Shown here: positions 13,495 through 21,123 of the stretch, one piece after another
Layout of the letters: each line of letters begins with the position of its first letter
Numbering within the stretch: position 1 is the stretch's first letter
Assembly: GCA_035550775.1 (NCBI GenBank)
Contig: DASZOO010000138.1
Coordinates: forward strand, 1-24,284
DNA: 24,284 nucleotides
Direction of reading: 5' to 3'
Source: JAOUEA01 sp035550775
Lineage (GTDB): Bacteria > Actinomycetota > UBA4738 > HRBIN12
Notes under the pieces: model-generated
The model's input: only the letters and a program-made list of their open reading frames with translations
What the model was told of the DNA's origin: nothing
Database searches by the model: none
Position numbers and translations under genes: made by a program

Positions 13495-15452
13495 CAGTCC
13501 TGCCCCGTCTGCGTGACGATCGGCCCGCCGGGTTCGATGTCGTACATCGTCTCGATCATGCGGCGCACCAGAGGCGCCGCCACGTCCGACCCGAACCCCG
13601 CCTGCTCGACCATCGCGACCACGACGTACTCCGGATCGTCGGCCGGCACCATCGACGCGAACCACGACGTGTCCTGGAACTGGTCGCCACGGAACGCGGT
13701 GCCGGTCTTGCCGGCGACCGGCACCTCCGAGAGCGGGAATCCGAGGAAGGCGCTACGCGCGGTTCCCCGGAGCGGCACCTGGGCGAGAGCTCCCCGGATG
13801 TAGTCGAGCTCGGCCTTCGAGTACGGCACCGTGCGATCGCACTGACCGTTGACCTTCTTCAGCACCGTCTCGCCGTCGCTCGCCATCACGCGGTCGACCA
13901 CGTGAGGCCGGCACATGTGGCCGCCGTTCGCGATGGCGCCGTAGGCGGTGGCCAGCTGCAACGGCGTGACCGACATGTAGCCCGAGCCGATCATCGTCAG
14001 GATGTAGCCACCGGGGTTCCACTTCTGGGGGAAGAGATCGCGTTGCTCGGGGGCATTGCCCCACTCGGCGTCGGGGAGGAAGCCGGTCGCCTCGTTGGGC
14101 AGGTCGATGCCGGTCGGCTTCTCGAACCCCCACGCGCGAAGGTTGCGCTGCAGCGGCTCGTTGTTCTCTCCGAGCTGGTCGTTCTGATAGCGGTACCAGA
14201 AGTCCGAGCCCCAGGCGTAGAAGCTCGAGTCACAGGAGATGATCAGGTGCTCCGCGAGGTTCCCCGGGTACAGATCCTGCGCCGACCAGTTCGAGAACGA
14301 CGCTCCCGACGTATCGCCGGGGTGGACGTACTCCGACGGACAGGCGTAGGGGGTGCCGAGGTCGGCGTAGCCCTCCTTCACCGCGGCGAGCGCGGTGAAG
14401 GGCTTGAACGTCGAGCCGGGCAGGTAGACCTCCTGGTAGGCGCGATCCAGCAGCGGCGCGACCTTGTTCGCCCCCGTGCAGTCGGGGTCGTACCCCAGGT
14501 AGCACTCTTCGCCCTTGGACAGTCCCTTGACGTACCAACGGGGATCGAAGTCCGGCCACGAGGCCATGGCCTTGACGCCGCCGGTCTTCACGTCGAGCAC
14601 GATCACGACCCCGGCGTCGGCCTTGAAGTAGGACGTGCTGTCCTCGTCGTAGACCTGCCTGGTGCGCAGGATGCTGTCCTGCAGGTACGCCTCGGCGGCC
14701 CGCTGCCACTCACCGTCGAGCGCGAGCACCAGGTCTCCGCCGGGTGTGGGCTCGCGGCCACCGAGGTCTCGGATGCGCTCACCGTCGGCGTTGACGACGT
14801 ACCGTTGCAGCCCGTTGGTGCCTCGCAGCCACTTCTCGTACTCGACCTCAAGGCCCGACTGCCCCGCCAGGTCGTTGGGTCCGTAGGCGCGGTACTGGGG
14901 TTGCTGGAGCTGCTCCGCTTGCACCTGGCCCACCCACCCGACCATGTGGGAGGCGGACCGGCCCATCGGGTACTCACGCACGCTCGTGTTCCGCACCTGC
15001 ACCCCCGGGAAGCGCTCCTGGCGCTCGCGGATCGCGAACGCGACTTCCTCAGGCACGAACTCGGCCACCGGCTTGGGTTGGAAGTCGAAGTACTTCGTGC
15101 TCTCGAGATCGGCGCGGAGCTCCTCCACCGGGATGTCCAGCATCTCCGAGAGCTCGCCGAGCACCTGCTCCCCCATGCCGCTGTCCTCGAGCTCCTGCTT
15201 GTCGATGCGGACCTCGAGGCTGCTGCGGTTCTTCACGAGCGGCTCGCCGTTGGGTTTGCCGTACTGGTCGGCCGTCCAGATCTCACCTCGCAGGGCATCG
15301 ATCGCGATCTCCCGCACGCCGTTGTTCTGCGCTTCCTTGGCGTAGACCTGTGTGGCCAGCACCTGCAGGAACCACAGCCGCGTCGACAGCGCGGCGAACA
15401 TGACCAGCACGAGGATCGCGAAGACCTTGAGACGGGACGAGCTCCTCTCCAT
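13494..15452 (-). CDS. mrdA: Penicillin-binding protein 2 (transpeptidase)
   Basis: A class B PBP that crosslinks peptidoglycan made by RodA during elongation. The 652-residue protein has an N-terminal anchor (residues 8-28), a dimerisation/pedestal domain (about 45-230, including REYPMGRSASHMVGWVG) and a transpeptidase domain with S347-T-F-K350, the second motif SCD at 407-409 and K-T-G at 582-584. The SxD form of the second motif is usual for PBP2. Cysteines at 317, 325 and 371 may form disulphides outside the membrane. The ATG directly abuts the mreD stop (TAGATG). Length and architecture are normal for actinobacterial PBP2. Confidence 0.96.
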   Translation of the reverse strand: MERSSSRLKVFAILVLVMFAALSTRLWFLQVLATQVYAKEAQNNGVREIAIDALRGEIWTADQYGKPNGEPLVKNRSSLEVRIDKQELEDSGMGEQVLGELSEMLDIPVEELRADLESTKYFDFQPKPVAEFVPEEVAFAIRERQERFPGVQVRNTSVREYPMGRSASHMVGWVGQVQAEQLQQPQYRAYGPNDLAGQSGLEVEYEKWLRGTNGLQRYVVNADGERIRDLGGREPTPGGDLVLALDGEWQRAAEAYLQDSILRTRQVYDEDSTSYFKADAGVVIVLDVKTGGVKAMASWPDFDPRWYVKGLSKGEECYLGYDPDCTGANKVAPLLDRAYQEVYLPGSTFKPFTALAAVKEGYADLGTPYACPSEYVHPGDTSGASFSNWSAQDLYPGNLAEHLIISCDSSFYAWGSDFWYRYQNDQLGENNEPLQRNLRAWGFEKPTGIDLPNEATGFLPDAEWGNAPEQRDLFPQKWNPGGYILTMIGSGYMSVTPLQLATAYGAIANGGHMCRPHVVDRVMASDGETVLKKVNGQCDRTVPYSKAELDYIRGALAQVPLRGTARSAFLGFPLSEVPVAGKTGTAFRGDQFQDTSWFASMVPADDPEYVVVAMVEQAGFGSDVAAPLVRRMIETMYDIEPGGPIVTQTGQD

Positions 15453-15962
15453 CTAGAACCGCACCACCCGTTGGGGGCGAGAGCCCTCGATCACCCGGCG
15501 CAGCAGCGGATAGACGATCGGGGTGAGGATCGCCCCGTACAGGGCCGTCAGCAACGTCACGCGCACCGCGTGGGTGAACGTCTCCTCGAGCTGGCCGAGC
15601 AGGAACGCCACCACCTGATAGAACGCGATGCCCGCGGCGGTGCCGACGCCCACGAGGATCGTCGGCAGCAACGGCGACGGGGACACGATGTACTGGCGGG
15701 CGAGCCCCGCGGCGTAGCCGAGCAGGGTCAGCGTGAGGGCGGTGATGCCCTTCGGCTGGTTCAGCAGGAAGTCTTGCGCGAGGCCGGCCGCGAAGCCCGT
15801 GACCGCCCCTTCGTTCGGACCCTCGAGGATCGCGATCACGATCGTGATCAAGTACATGAGCTCCGGGCGGACCCCGAGCAGCTTCAGGTTCCAGAACACG
15901 GTGGACTGCAACAGCAGTCCCGTCACGATGACCACGATCGTCACAAGCACGCGTCGCGTCAC
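15453..15962 (-). CDS. mreD: Rod shape-determining protein MreD
   Basis: MreD is a small membrane protein of the elongasome. The 169-residue product has five to six hydrophobic segments and begins with a membrane helix directly after MTRR; the region PELMYLITIVIAILEGPNEG and GFAAGLAQDFLL resembles the family's conserved centre (RPDL...G...G.l.Gl..D). MreD sequences are weakly conserved, so the position between mreC and mrdA carries much of the identification. The start is GTG 15962, 4 nt after the mreC stop, and the stop abuts the mrdA ATG. Confidence 0.92.
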   Translation of the reverse strand: MTRRVLVTIVVIVTGLLLQSTVFWNLKLLGVRPELMYLITIVIAILEGPNEGAVTGFAAGLAQDFLLNQPKGITALTLTLLGYAAGLARQYIVSPSPLLPTILVGVGTAAGIAFYQVVAFLLGQLEETFTHAVRVTLLTALYGAILTPIVYPLLRRVIEGSRPQRVVRF

Positions 15963-15966
15963 CGGC

Positions 15967-16824
15967 TCATGCCTCCGTCCGGGCCTGCAGCACCAGCACG
16001 AACTGGAGCGTCTCGAAGTCGACCGCGGGACGCACCTCGACGTACTCCTGGGTGGCGTTGTCCGCCGGCACGAGGCGCGACACCTGGCCGATCAGCATGC
16101 CGGGTGGATACAGACCGGCCTCGCCGTCGAGCTCGTAGCCCTGGGTGAACACCGGCTCGTCCCCTTCGATCAGGGTGCCGGGCTCCACCAAGCTCATCCG
16201 CAGATCGGCGTCGCCCGAGCCCTCCACGAGCCCTGCCTCCCTCGTTCCCTCGATCGTCGCCGCCACCGCGAACGAACGGTCGATGATGAGCCGAACCTCG
16301 GCGGAGTTGGGGGTCACCTCGACGACGCGTCCGACCAACATCGGCGCCCCGGGCGACCCGGTGGCGACCGGCTGGTCGACCGCGACGCCCTGGCTCGAGC
16401 CCTTGTCGATCGTGATCGTGTACTCGAAGTTCGAGACGCCGTTGGCGATGACGGTCGAGGCGACCACGGGCGGCTCGAGCGCCCGGCTCAGCTCGAGGAG
16501 GTCGAGCAGCCCCTCGTACTGCGCCTGATCGAAGCTGTCGGCTTGGGTCTGCGACTTGAGCTCGGCGTTCTCGACCCTCAGGCGCTCGTTCTCATCGGCG
16601 AGGGACGGCAGGTGCGCGACGCCCGAGAAGAAGTCGCCGATCGGCTCGGTCACCGTGGTGACGGCCTTCTGCATCGGGGCCATGAACGCCTTGGCGGCGG
16701 CGCCCACACCGGCGAGCGGACCGGAGTCCCGCTGCCGGTAGTCGAGCGTGATCACCGCGAGCGAGATCGAGACCAACGCGACCACGAGGAGCCGCGTCGA
16801 GCGGGGGCGCTGCCGGGTGACCAC
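15967..16824 (-). CDS. mreC: Rod shape-determining protein MreC
   Basis: MreC links cytoplasmic MreB to the periplasmic/extracytoplasmic PBP2 and activates it. The 285-residue protein has a signal anchor at 10-28, a coiled coil at about 74-112 (LADENERLRVENAELKSQ), then a two-barrel beta domain with VIANGVSNFEYTITIDKGSSQGV and GMLIGQVSRLVPADN, both typical. Start GTG 16824 lies 4 nt after the mreB stop, with no clear ribosome binding site, so translation is probably coupled to mreB. Length is normal; there is no long Pro-rich tail of the kind seen in some actinobacteria. Confidence 0.96.
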   Translation of the reverse strand: MVTRQRPRSTRLLVVALVSISLAVITLDYRQRDSGPLAGVGAAAKAFMAPMQKAVTTVTEPIGDFFSGVAHLPSLADENERLRVENAELKSQTQADSFDQAQYEGLLDLLELSRALEPPVVASTVIANGVSNFEYTITIDKGSSQGVAVDQPVATGSPGAPMLVGRVVEVTPNSAEVRLIIDRSFAVAATIEGTREAGLVEGSGDADLRMSLVEPGTLIEGDEPVFTQGYELDGEAGLYPPGMLIGQVSRLVPADNATQEYVEVRPAVDFETLQFVLVLQARTEA

Positions 16825-16828
16825 GGGG

Positions 16829-17911
16829 CTACCGGCGGGACGGGCTCACCAGGACCCGCTGCAGCACCTCGAACTCCTCGAGGCACTTGCCGGAACCCAG
16901 CACCACCGCCTGCAACGGCGTGTCGGCGATGCGCACGGGCATGCCCGTCTCGTGACGCAGGCGCTTGTCGAGCCCGCGCAGCAATGCGCCGCCGCCGGTG
17001 AGCACGATGCCGCGGTCCATGATGTCCGCGGACAGCTCGGGTGGCGTCCGGTCGAGCGTGGTCTTGATGGCATCGATGATGGCGTTGACCGGTTCCTCGA
17101 TCGCGCGGCGGATCTCCTCCGCGGTGATCGTGATCGTCTTCGGCAGGCCGCTGACGAGGTCACGCCCCTTGATCTCGGCCACGAGCTCCTCGGGCATCGG
17201 GAACACGCTCGCGATCGCGAGCTTGATCGCCTCGGCGGTGCGCTCGCCCAGCAGCAGCGAATACTCCTTCTTCACGTGCTGGATGATCGCCTCGTCGAGC
17301 TCGTCGCCGCCGATGCGGATCGACGTGCTCGTGACGATGCCGCCGAGCGAGATCACGGCGACCTCCGTGGTGCCGCCGCCGATGTCGACCACCATGTTCC
17401 CGGTGGGCTCGTGGATCGGGAGCCCCGCGCCGATCGCGGCGGCCATGGGCTCCTCGATGATGTACGCGCGGCGAGAGCCCGCCGCGATCGTCGCCTCTTC
17501 GACCGCGCGCTGCTCGACGCCGGTGATGCCCGACGGGACGCAGACGACCACACGCGGCTTGGCCAGCAGGCGACGCTTGTGCACACGCTGGATGAAGTAC
17601 CGGAGCATCTTCTCGGTGACGTCGAAATCGGCGATCACGCCGTCCTTGAGCGGCCGAACCGCCTGGATGTGGCTCGGCGTGCGCCCGATCATGCGTTTGG
17701 CCTCGGCGCCCACCGCGAGGATGGCTCCGGTCAGGGTGTTGATCGCGACGACGGACGGCTCGTTCAGCACGACGCCGCGCCCACGCACGTACACGAGCGT
17801 GTTCGCGGTGCCGAGGTCGACCGCCATATCGCGACCAAGGAACCCTAAGACCCCTTCCGCCCCTTGGTTCCGGGACGTAGGGGAAGAAGATCGTTGAACC
17901 CTTTCGGCCAT
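16829..17911 (-). CDS. mreB: Actin-like cell-shape protein MreB
   Basis: MreB forms membrane-bound antiparallel filaments that steer lateral wall synthesis. The 360-residue protein carries the actin-superfamily motifs: phosphate 1 (AVDLGTANTLVYVRGRGVVLN), phosphate 2 (VVDIGGGTTEVAVISLGG) and adenosine (GIVLTGGGALLRGLD). FLGRDMAVDLG is the usual N-terminus. The only start that includes it is ATG 17911, which adds about 20 Ser/Arg/Gln-rich residues (MAERVQRSSSPTSRNQGAEG) and lacks a ribosome binding site; ATG 17828 would remove the conserved FLGRD. First gene of the elongasome operon, divergent from fabD with an 8-bp dyad just upstream. Confidence 0.96.
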   Translation of the reverse strand: MAERVQRSSSPTSRNQGAEGVLGFLGRDMAVDLGTANTLVYVRGRGVVLNEPSVVAINTLTGAILAVGAEAKRMIGRTPSHIQAVRPLKDGVIADFDVTEKMLRYFIQRVHKRRLLAKPRVVVCVPSGITGVEQRAVEEATIAAGSRRAYIIEEPMAAAIGAGLPIHEPTGNMVVDIGGGTTEVAVISLGGIVTSTSIRIGGDELDEAIIQHVKKEYSLLLGERTAEAIKLAIASVFPMPEELVAEIKGRDLVSGLPKTITITAEEIRRAIEEPVNAIIDAIKTTLDRTPPELSADIMDRGIVLTGGGALLRGLDKRLRHETGMPVRIADTPLQAVVLGSGKCLEEFEVLQRVLVSPSRR

Positions 17912-17918
17912 GGGATCA

Positions 17919-17945
17919 GGAAGGCCATTCAACAGGAGGCCTTCC
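17919..17945. promoter_or_regulatory. 8-bp inverted repeat upstream of mreB
   Basis: GGAAGGCC (17919-17926) and GGCCTTCC (17938-17945) are perfect complements separated by 11 nt. The dyad ends 7 nt from the mreB ATG, in the 106-nt divergent mreB/fabD interval. It may be a repressor site (arm centres 19 bp apart, about two helical turns) or a hairpin in the mreB mRNA. It contains no ribosome binding site for mreB. Confidence 0.5.
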
Positions 17946-17981
17946 GGGCTGGCAACTTCGCGCCCACGAAACCACGGGGGC

Positions 17982-18009
17982 GTCACAACCCGTCTTCCCT
18001 GGTTAGGCT
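17982..18009 (+). promoter_or_regulatory. fabD promoter, probably leaderless
   Basis: The -10 box TAGGCT (18004-18009) is followed by 8 nt and the fabD ATG, so the transcript would begin at the start codon. GTCACA (17982-17987), four of six matches to TTGACA, lies at a 16-nt spacing. There is no ribosome binding site before the ATG, which agrees with a leaderless message. Confidence 0.5.
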
Positions 18010-18017
18010 GCGTGGCC

Positions 18018-18932
18018 ATGACGGTCGCGGTGGTGTTCCCGGGCCAAGGCTCGCAGTTCCCCGGCATGGCCGACCCCTGGACGTCACACCAGGCGGGACG
18101 AGCGGTGCTCGACGAGGCCAGCGAGGCGATGGGACGCGACGTCGTCGGCGGTGCGCACGACGAGGCCGGGCTCGCGACGACCGAGTTCGTGCAGCCGGCC
18201 CTACTCGCCTGCGGCGTGGCGGCGTTCCGGGTGCTCGAGGCCGAGGGGCTCTCCGGGGTGGTCGGCGCCGCCGGGCACTCGCTCGGGGAGTTCTCCGCCC
18301 TGGTGGCGGCGGGAGCGCTCCCGCTCGCGGGGGCGCTGCGCCTGGTGGTCGTGCGAGGGGAGGCCATGCAGCGCGCCGGCGAGGCCCGGCGCGGCACGAT
18401 GACCGCGCTCCTCGGCGCCGGGCCCGACGACGCGGAGGCGCTCTGCGACGAGGCCAGGGGCGACGACGTGTTGATCGTCGCCAACCGCAACTCCCCCGTG
18501 CAATCGGTCATCAGCGGCTCGTTGCCGGCGATCGAGCGCGCCGAGGCGCTCGCCGCCGACCGGAAGGTGCGCGCGGTCCGCCTGAACGTGGCCGGAGCGT
18601 TCCATTCCCCGCTGATGGAGCCGGCCGTGCAGCCGATCCTCGACGAGCTGGCGACGCTCGAGTTCGCGAGGCCGGCGTTCCCCATCGCGGAGAACGTGAG
18701 CGGCACGCTCGTCTCCGATCCGCGGGAGCTCCGAGGTCTCCTCGGCCGACACGTGATCTCGCCCGTGCGATGGCACGAGGATGCGCAGGCGCTCGCCGCC
18801 GCCGGCGCCGACACGTTCCTGGAATGTGGTCCCGGCGACGTGCTCACGAAGTTGGCCAAGCGGGTGGTGCCCGGCGCGGTGGCGATCGCGGTCGGTTCGC
18901 CCGAGACGGCCGGGGAAGCGCTCACCCGCTGA
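18018..18932 (+). CDS. fabD: Malonyl-CoA:ACP transacylase
   Basis: FabD moves malonyl from CoA to acyl carrier protein, supplying the extender unit for FAS II. The 304-residue protein begins MTVAVVFPGQGSQFPGM, the family N-terminus, with the oxyanion-hole glutamine. The nucleophile is S88 in GHSLGE and the catalytic histidine is H196 in AGAFHSPLM. NRNSPVQSVISG and ECGPGDVLTKLAKR are also typical. The start ATG 18018 is set by homology and the leaderless promoter; an in-frame GTG two codons earlier is possible. First gene of the fab cluster, followed by fabH after 78 nt. Confidence 0.96.
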   Translation: MTVAVVFPGQGSQFPGMADPWTSHQAGRAVLDEASEAMGRDVVGGAHDEAGLATTEFVQPALLACGVAAFRVLEAEGLSGVVGAAGHSLGEFSALVAAGALPLAGALRLVVVRGEAMQRAGEARRGTMTALLGAGPDDAEALCDEARGDDVLIVANRNSPVQSVISGSLPAIERAEALAADRKVRAVRLNVAGAFHSPLMEPAVQPILDELATLEFARPAFPIAENVSGTLVSDPRELRGLLGRHVISPVRWHEDAQALAAAGADTFLECGPGDVLTKLAKRVVPGAVAIAVGSPETAGEALTR

Positions 18933-18997
18933 CCCCGGTCCTGGAACCGCACGCGGCCGACCCCCGGATCGGCGGCGCCCCGAGGGACGTCGTTCGA

Positions 18998-19003
18998 TAT
19001 GCT
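18998..19003 (+). promoter_or_regulatory. -10 box for fabH, probably leaderless
   Basis: TATGCT is followed by 7 nt and the GTG start of fabH at 19011, with no ribosome binding site. This would give fabH an internal, leaderless promoter inside the fab cluster. It lies in the 78-nt gap after fabD. Confidence 0.45.
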
Positions 19004-19010
19004 CGGCGCC

Positions 19011-20042
19011 GTGACGCGACACTCCACCATCGCCGGGGTGGGCAGCTCGCTCCCTCCACGCCTCGTTCCCAACACCTGGTTCGAGTCGTTCCTCGACACG
19101 AACGACGAGTGGATCCGTGAGCGCACGGGCATCGAGGCCCGCCATTTCGCCGAGGACGACACGCAGACCTCCGACCTCGCGCTCGAGGCGGCACGGGAGG
19201 CGCTCGGGTCCGCGGGGGTCGCCCCGGAGCAGCTCGACATGATCGTGGTGGCCACGATCACCGGCGACACGGTGTTCCCGGCGACGTCGGTGTGGGTGCA
19301 AAGCAAGCTCGGGGTGAGCTGCCCGGCGTTCGACATCAACGCGGCGTGCTCGGGGTTCAGCTACGGCCTCGCGGCGGCCGACGCGTTCATCACCGCCGGC
19401 ACGGCCGACACGATCCTGTTGATCGGGGCCGAGATCTTCAGTCGGATCATGGACTTCACCGACCGGGGCACGTGCATCCTGTTCGGCGACGGCGCCGGTG
19501 CCGCCGTGGTGACCGCCTCGGAGGGTCCCGGCATCGAAGGCTCGATCCTGGGCGCGGACGGGAACGCCGCGGAGATCCTCTGGATGCCGGCAGGCGGGAC
19601 CCGGACCCCCGCCTCGGCCGAGACCGTCGCCGCCCGCGACCACACCGTGCGCATGCCGAACGGACGCGAGGTCTTCAAACGCGCCGTGACCGAGATGGCG
19701 TCCGCGTGCCGTGAGCTCCTGGAGAAGTCCGGGCATACGATCGACGACGTCGACGTGCTGATCCCCCACCAGGCCAACGCTCGGATCATGAGCGCCGTCG
19801 TGGACCGGCTGGGCATCGATCCAACCAAGGCGGTGGTCGACGTCGCGGAGGTCGGCAACACCAGCGCGGCGTCGATCCCGATCGCGCTGGATCGCGCCTG
19901 GCGCGCAGGCACGATCGACCGCGGTGACCTCGTGTTGTTCACGTCGTTCGGCGCCGGTCTGACGTGGGGCGCCACGCTCCTGCGGTGGACGCTCCCCTCG
20001 CCCGATCACGACCCGGTCACCGGGAACGGAGCGTCGGCGTGA
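19011..20042 (+). CDS. fabH: Beta-ketoacyl-ACP synthase III
   Basis: FabH starts fatty acid synthesis by condensing an acyl-CoA primer with malonyl-ACP; its primer choice sets straight versus branched chains. The 343-residue protein carries the catalytic triad C113 (DINAACSGFSYGL), H253 (IPHQANARI) and N283 (EVGNTSAASIP), with NDEWIRERTGI near residue 31 and FGDGAGAAVV at 158-167. I prefer GTG 19011, giving MTRHSTIAGVGSSLP, over the ATG 18999, which lies inside the -10 box. The stop overlaps the fabG start (GTGA). Primer specificity cannot be read reliably from these residues. Confidence 0.96.
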   Translation: MTRHSTIAGVGSSLPPRLVPNTWFESFLDTNDEWIRERTGIEARHFAEDDTQTSDLALEAAREALGSAGVAPEQLDMIVVATITGDTVFPATSVWVQSKLGVSCPAFDINAACSGFSYGLAAADAFITAGTADTILLIGAEIFSRIMDFTDRGTCILFGDGAGAAVVTASEGPGIEGSILGADGNAAEILWMPAGGTRTPASAETVAARDHTVRMPNGREVFKRAVTEMASACRELLEKSGHTIDDVDVLIPHQANARIMSAVVDRLGIDPTKAVVDVAEVGNTSAASIPIALDRAWRAGTIDRGDLVLFTSFGAGLTWGATLLRWTLPSPDHDPVTGNGASA

Positions 20043-20776
20043 CGTCGAAGGTCGCGGTCGTCACGGGTGCCTCCAGGGGGATCGGCCGGGCGTGTTCGGT
20101 CGCGCTCGCCCAGGCCGGCTGGACGGTCGCCATCGGCTACCGCAGCGACGAGGCGGCCGCCAAGGAGGCGCTCTCCGCGCTCGAGGCGGCCGGCACCCCC
20201 GGGCTCACGGTGTTCCTCGACACGACCGACGAGACCAGCGTCGCCGAAGCGTTCCGGAGGGTCGGCGAGGAAGTCGGCAACGTCACCGGGTTGGTGAACA
20301 ACGCCGGCTTCAGCCAGGACGGCCTTCTCATCAAGTACTCGATGGAGACTTACGACCGGGTGATGGCCACCAACGTGAAGGGCGCGTTCCTGTGCGCGCG
20401 GGCGGCGATGCGCGGCATGCTGCGAGAGAAGTGGGGACGCATCGTGAACGTCTCGAGCGCGGTCGCCCTGCACGGCAATGCGGGACAGACGGTGTACGCG
20501 GCGTCGAAGACGGCCCTGCTGGGCCTCACGAAGTCGCTCGCCCGAGAGATCGCCACCAAGGGCGTCACCGTGAACGCCATCTGCCCGGGCCTGGTCGACA
20601 CCGAGATGACCTCGCACCTCGACGAGCAGGCCCGCTCGTACTACATGGAGCAGACGCCCCTGGGGCGGACCGCCCGCCTCGAGGAGGTCTCGGCGGTCGT
20701 TCGGTTCCTGATGTCCGATGAGGCGTCGTACGTCAACGGCGCGGTGATCCCCGTCGACGGAGGGCTGACGGCCTGA
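20039..20776 (+). CDS. fabG: 3-oxoacyl-ACP reductase
   Basis: FabG reduces 3-oxoacyl-ACP to 3-hydroxyacyl-ACP with NADPH. The 245-residue short-chain dehydrogenase has the dinucleotide motif TGASRGIG (9-16), NNAG (87-90), catalytic N112, S140, Y153 and K157 (TVYAASK), and the C-terminal NGAVIPVDGG. Start GTG 20039 overlaps the fabH stop by 4 nt, indicating coupled translation; an upstream in-frame ATG lies within fabH and is unlikely. The context between fabH and acpP makes a FAS II role much more likely than another SDR function. Confidence 0.95.
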   Translation: MTSKVAVVTGASRGIGRACSVALAQAGWTVAIGYRSDEAAAKEALSALEAAGTPGLTVFLDTTDETSVAEAFRRVGEEVGNVTGLVNNAGFSQDGLLIKYSMETYDRVMATNVKGAFLCARAAMRGMLREKWGRIVNVSSAVALHGNAGQTVYAASKTALLGLTKSLAREIATKGVTVNAICPGLVDTEMTSHLDEQARSYYMEQTPLGRTARLEEVSAVVRFLMSDEASYVNGAVIPVDGGLTA

Positions 20777-20798
20777 GGCGCGCGGGACTCCTGCCCGC

Positions 20799-20804
20799 TA
20801 GCCT
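20799..20804 (+). promoter_or_regulatory. Possible -10 box for acpP
   Basis: TAGCCT lies 33 nt before the acpP ATG in the fabG-acpP gap. It would give a short leader containing the strong GGAAGGGGAAGGA ribosome binding site and allow extra acpP expression, as the very abundant carrier needs. No -35 is clear. Confidence 0.3.
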
Positions 20805-20837
20805 TGTGCGAACCGAACACCAGGAAGGGGAAGGACC

Positions 20838-21089
20838 ATGACCGACCGTCCGGAGATCGAGACCAGGGTGAAGAAGGTGCTCGCTGAGCAGCTCGCCGTC
20901 GACGAGGCCCAGGTGGTGCCCGACGCGCGTTTCGCCGAAGATCTCAACGCCGACTCGCTCGACCTCGTCGAGGCCGTGCTCGCGCTCGAGGAGGAGTGGA
21001 GCATCGAGATCCCCGAGGACGAGATGGAATCGGTGAAGACGGTCGGCCAGGCGGTCGACCTGGTCGCCACGAAGCTCGGCGTCTCCTGA
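20838..21089 (+). CDS. acpP: Acyl carrier protein
   Basis: ACP carries the growing acyl chain on a phosphopantetheine arm. The 83-residue acidic protein contains the attachment serine S40 in LNADSLDLVEAVLALEEEW, followed by IEIPEDEMESVKTVGQAVDLV, the expected helix 2-helix 3 region. Length is normal. The ATG at 20838 is preceded by GGAAGGGGAAGGACC, the richest ribosome binding site in the fab cluster, consistent with high expression. It lies 61 nt after fabG and 34 nt before fabF. Confidence 0.97.
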   Translation: MTDRPEIETRVKKVLAEQLAVDEAQVVPDARFAEDLNADSLDLVEAVLALEEEWSIEIPEDEMESVKTVGQAVDLVATKLGVS

Positions 21090-21123
21090 GCACGCCGGGC
21101 CCGACCTCCACCGGGAGCCACAC

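Noticed and set aside
13902..16148. Plus-strand frame of 748 codons opposite mrdA and mreD
   Set aside because: It is antisense to well-conserved genes, with repetitive low-complexity charged composition and no family motifs.
17912..19339. Upstream extension of the mreB frame
   Set aside because: It runs antisense through fabD into fabH; MreB homology begins only after position 17911.
18201..20009. Minus-strand frame of 602 codons opposite fabD and fabH
   Set aside because: Both plus-strand genes have full catalytic motifs; this frame is their antisense shadow.
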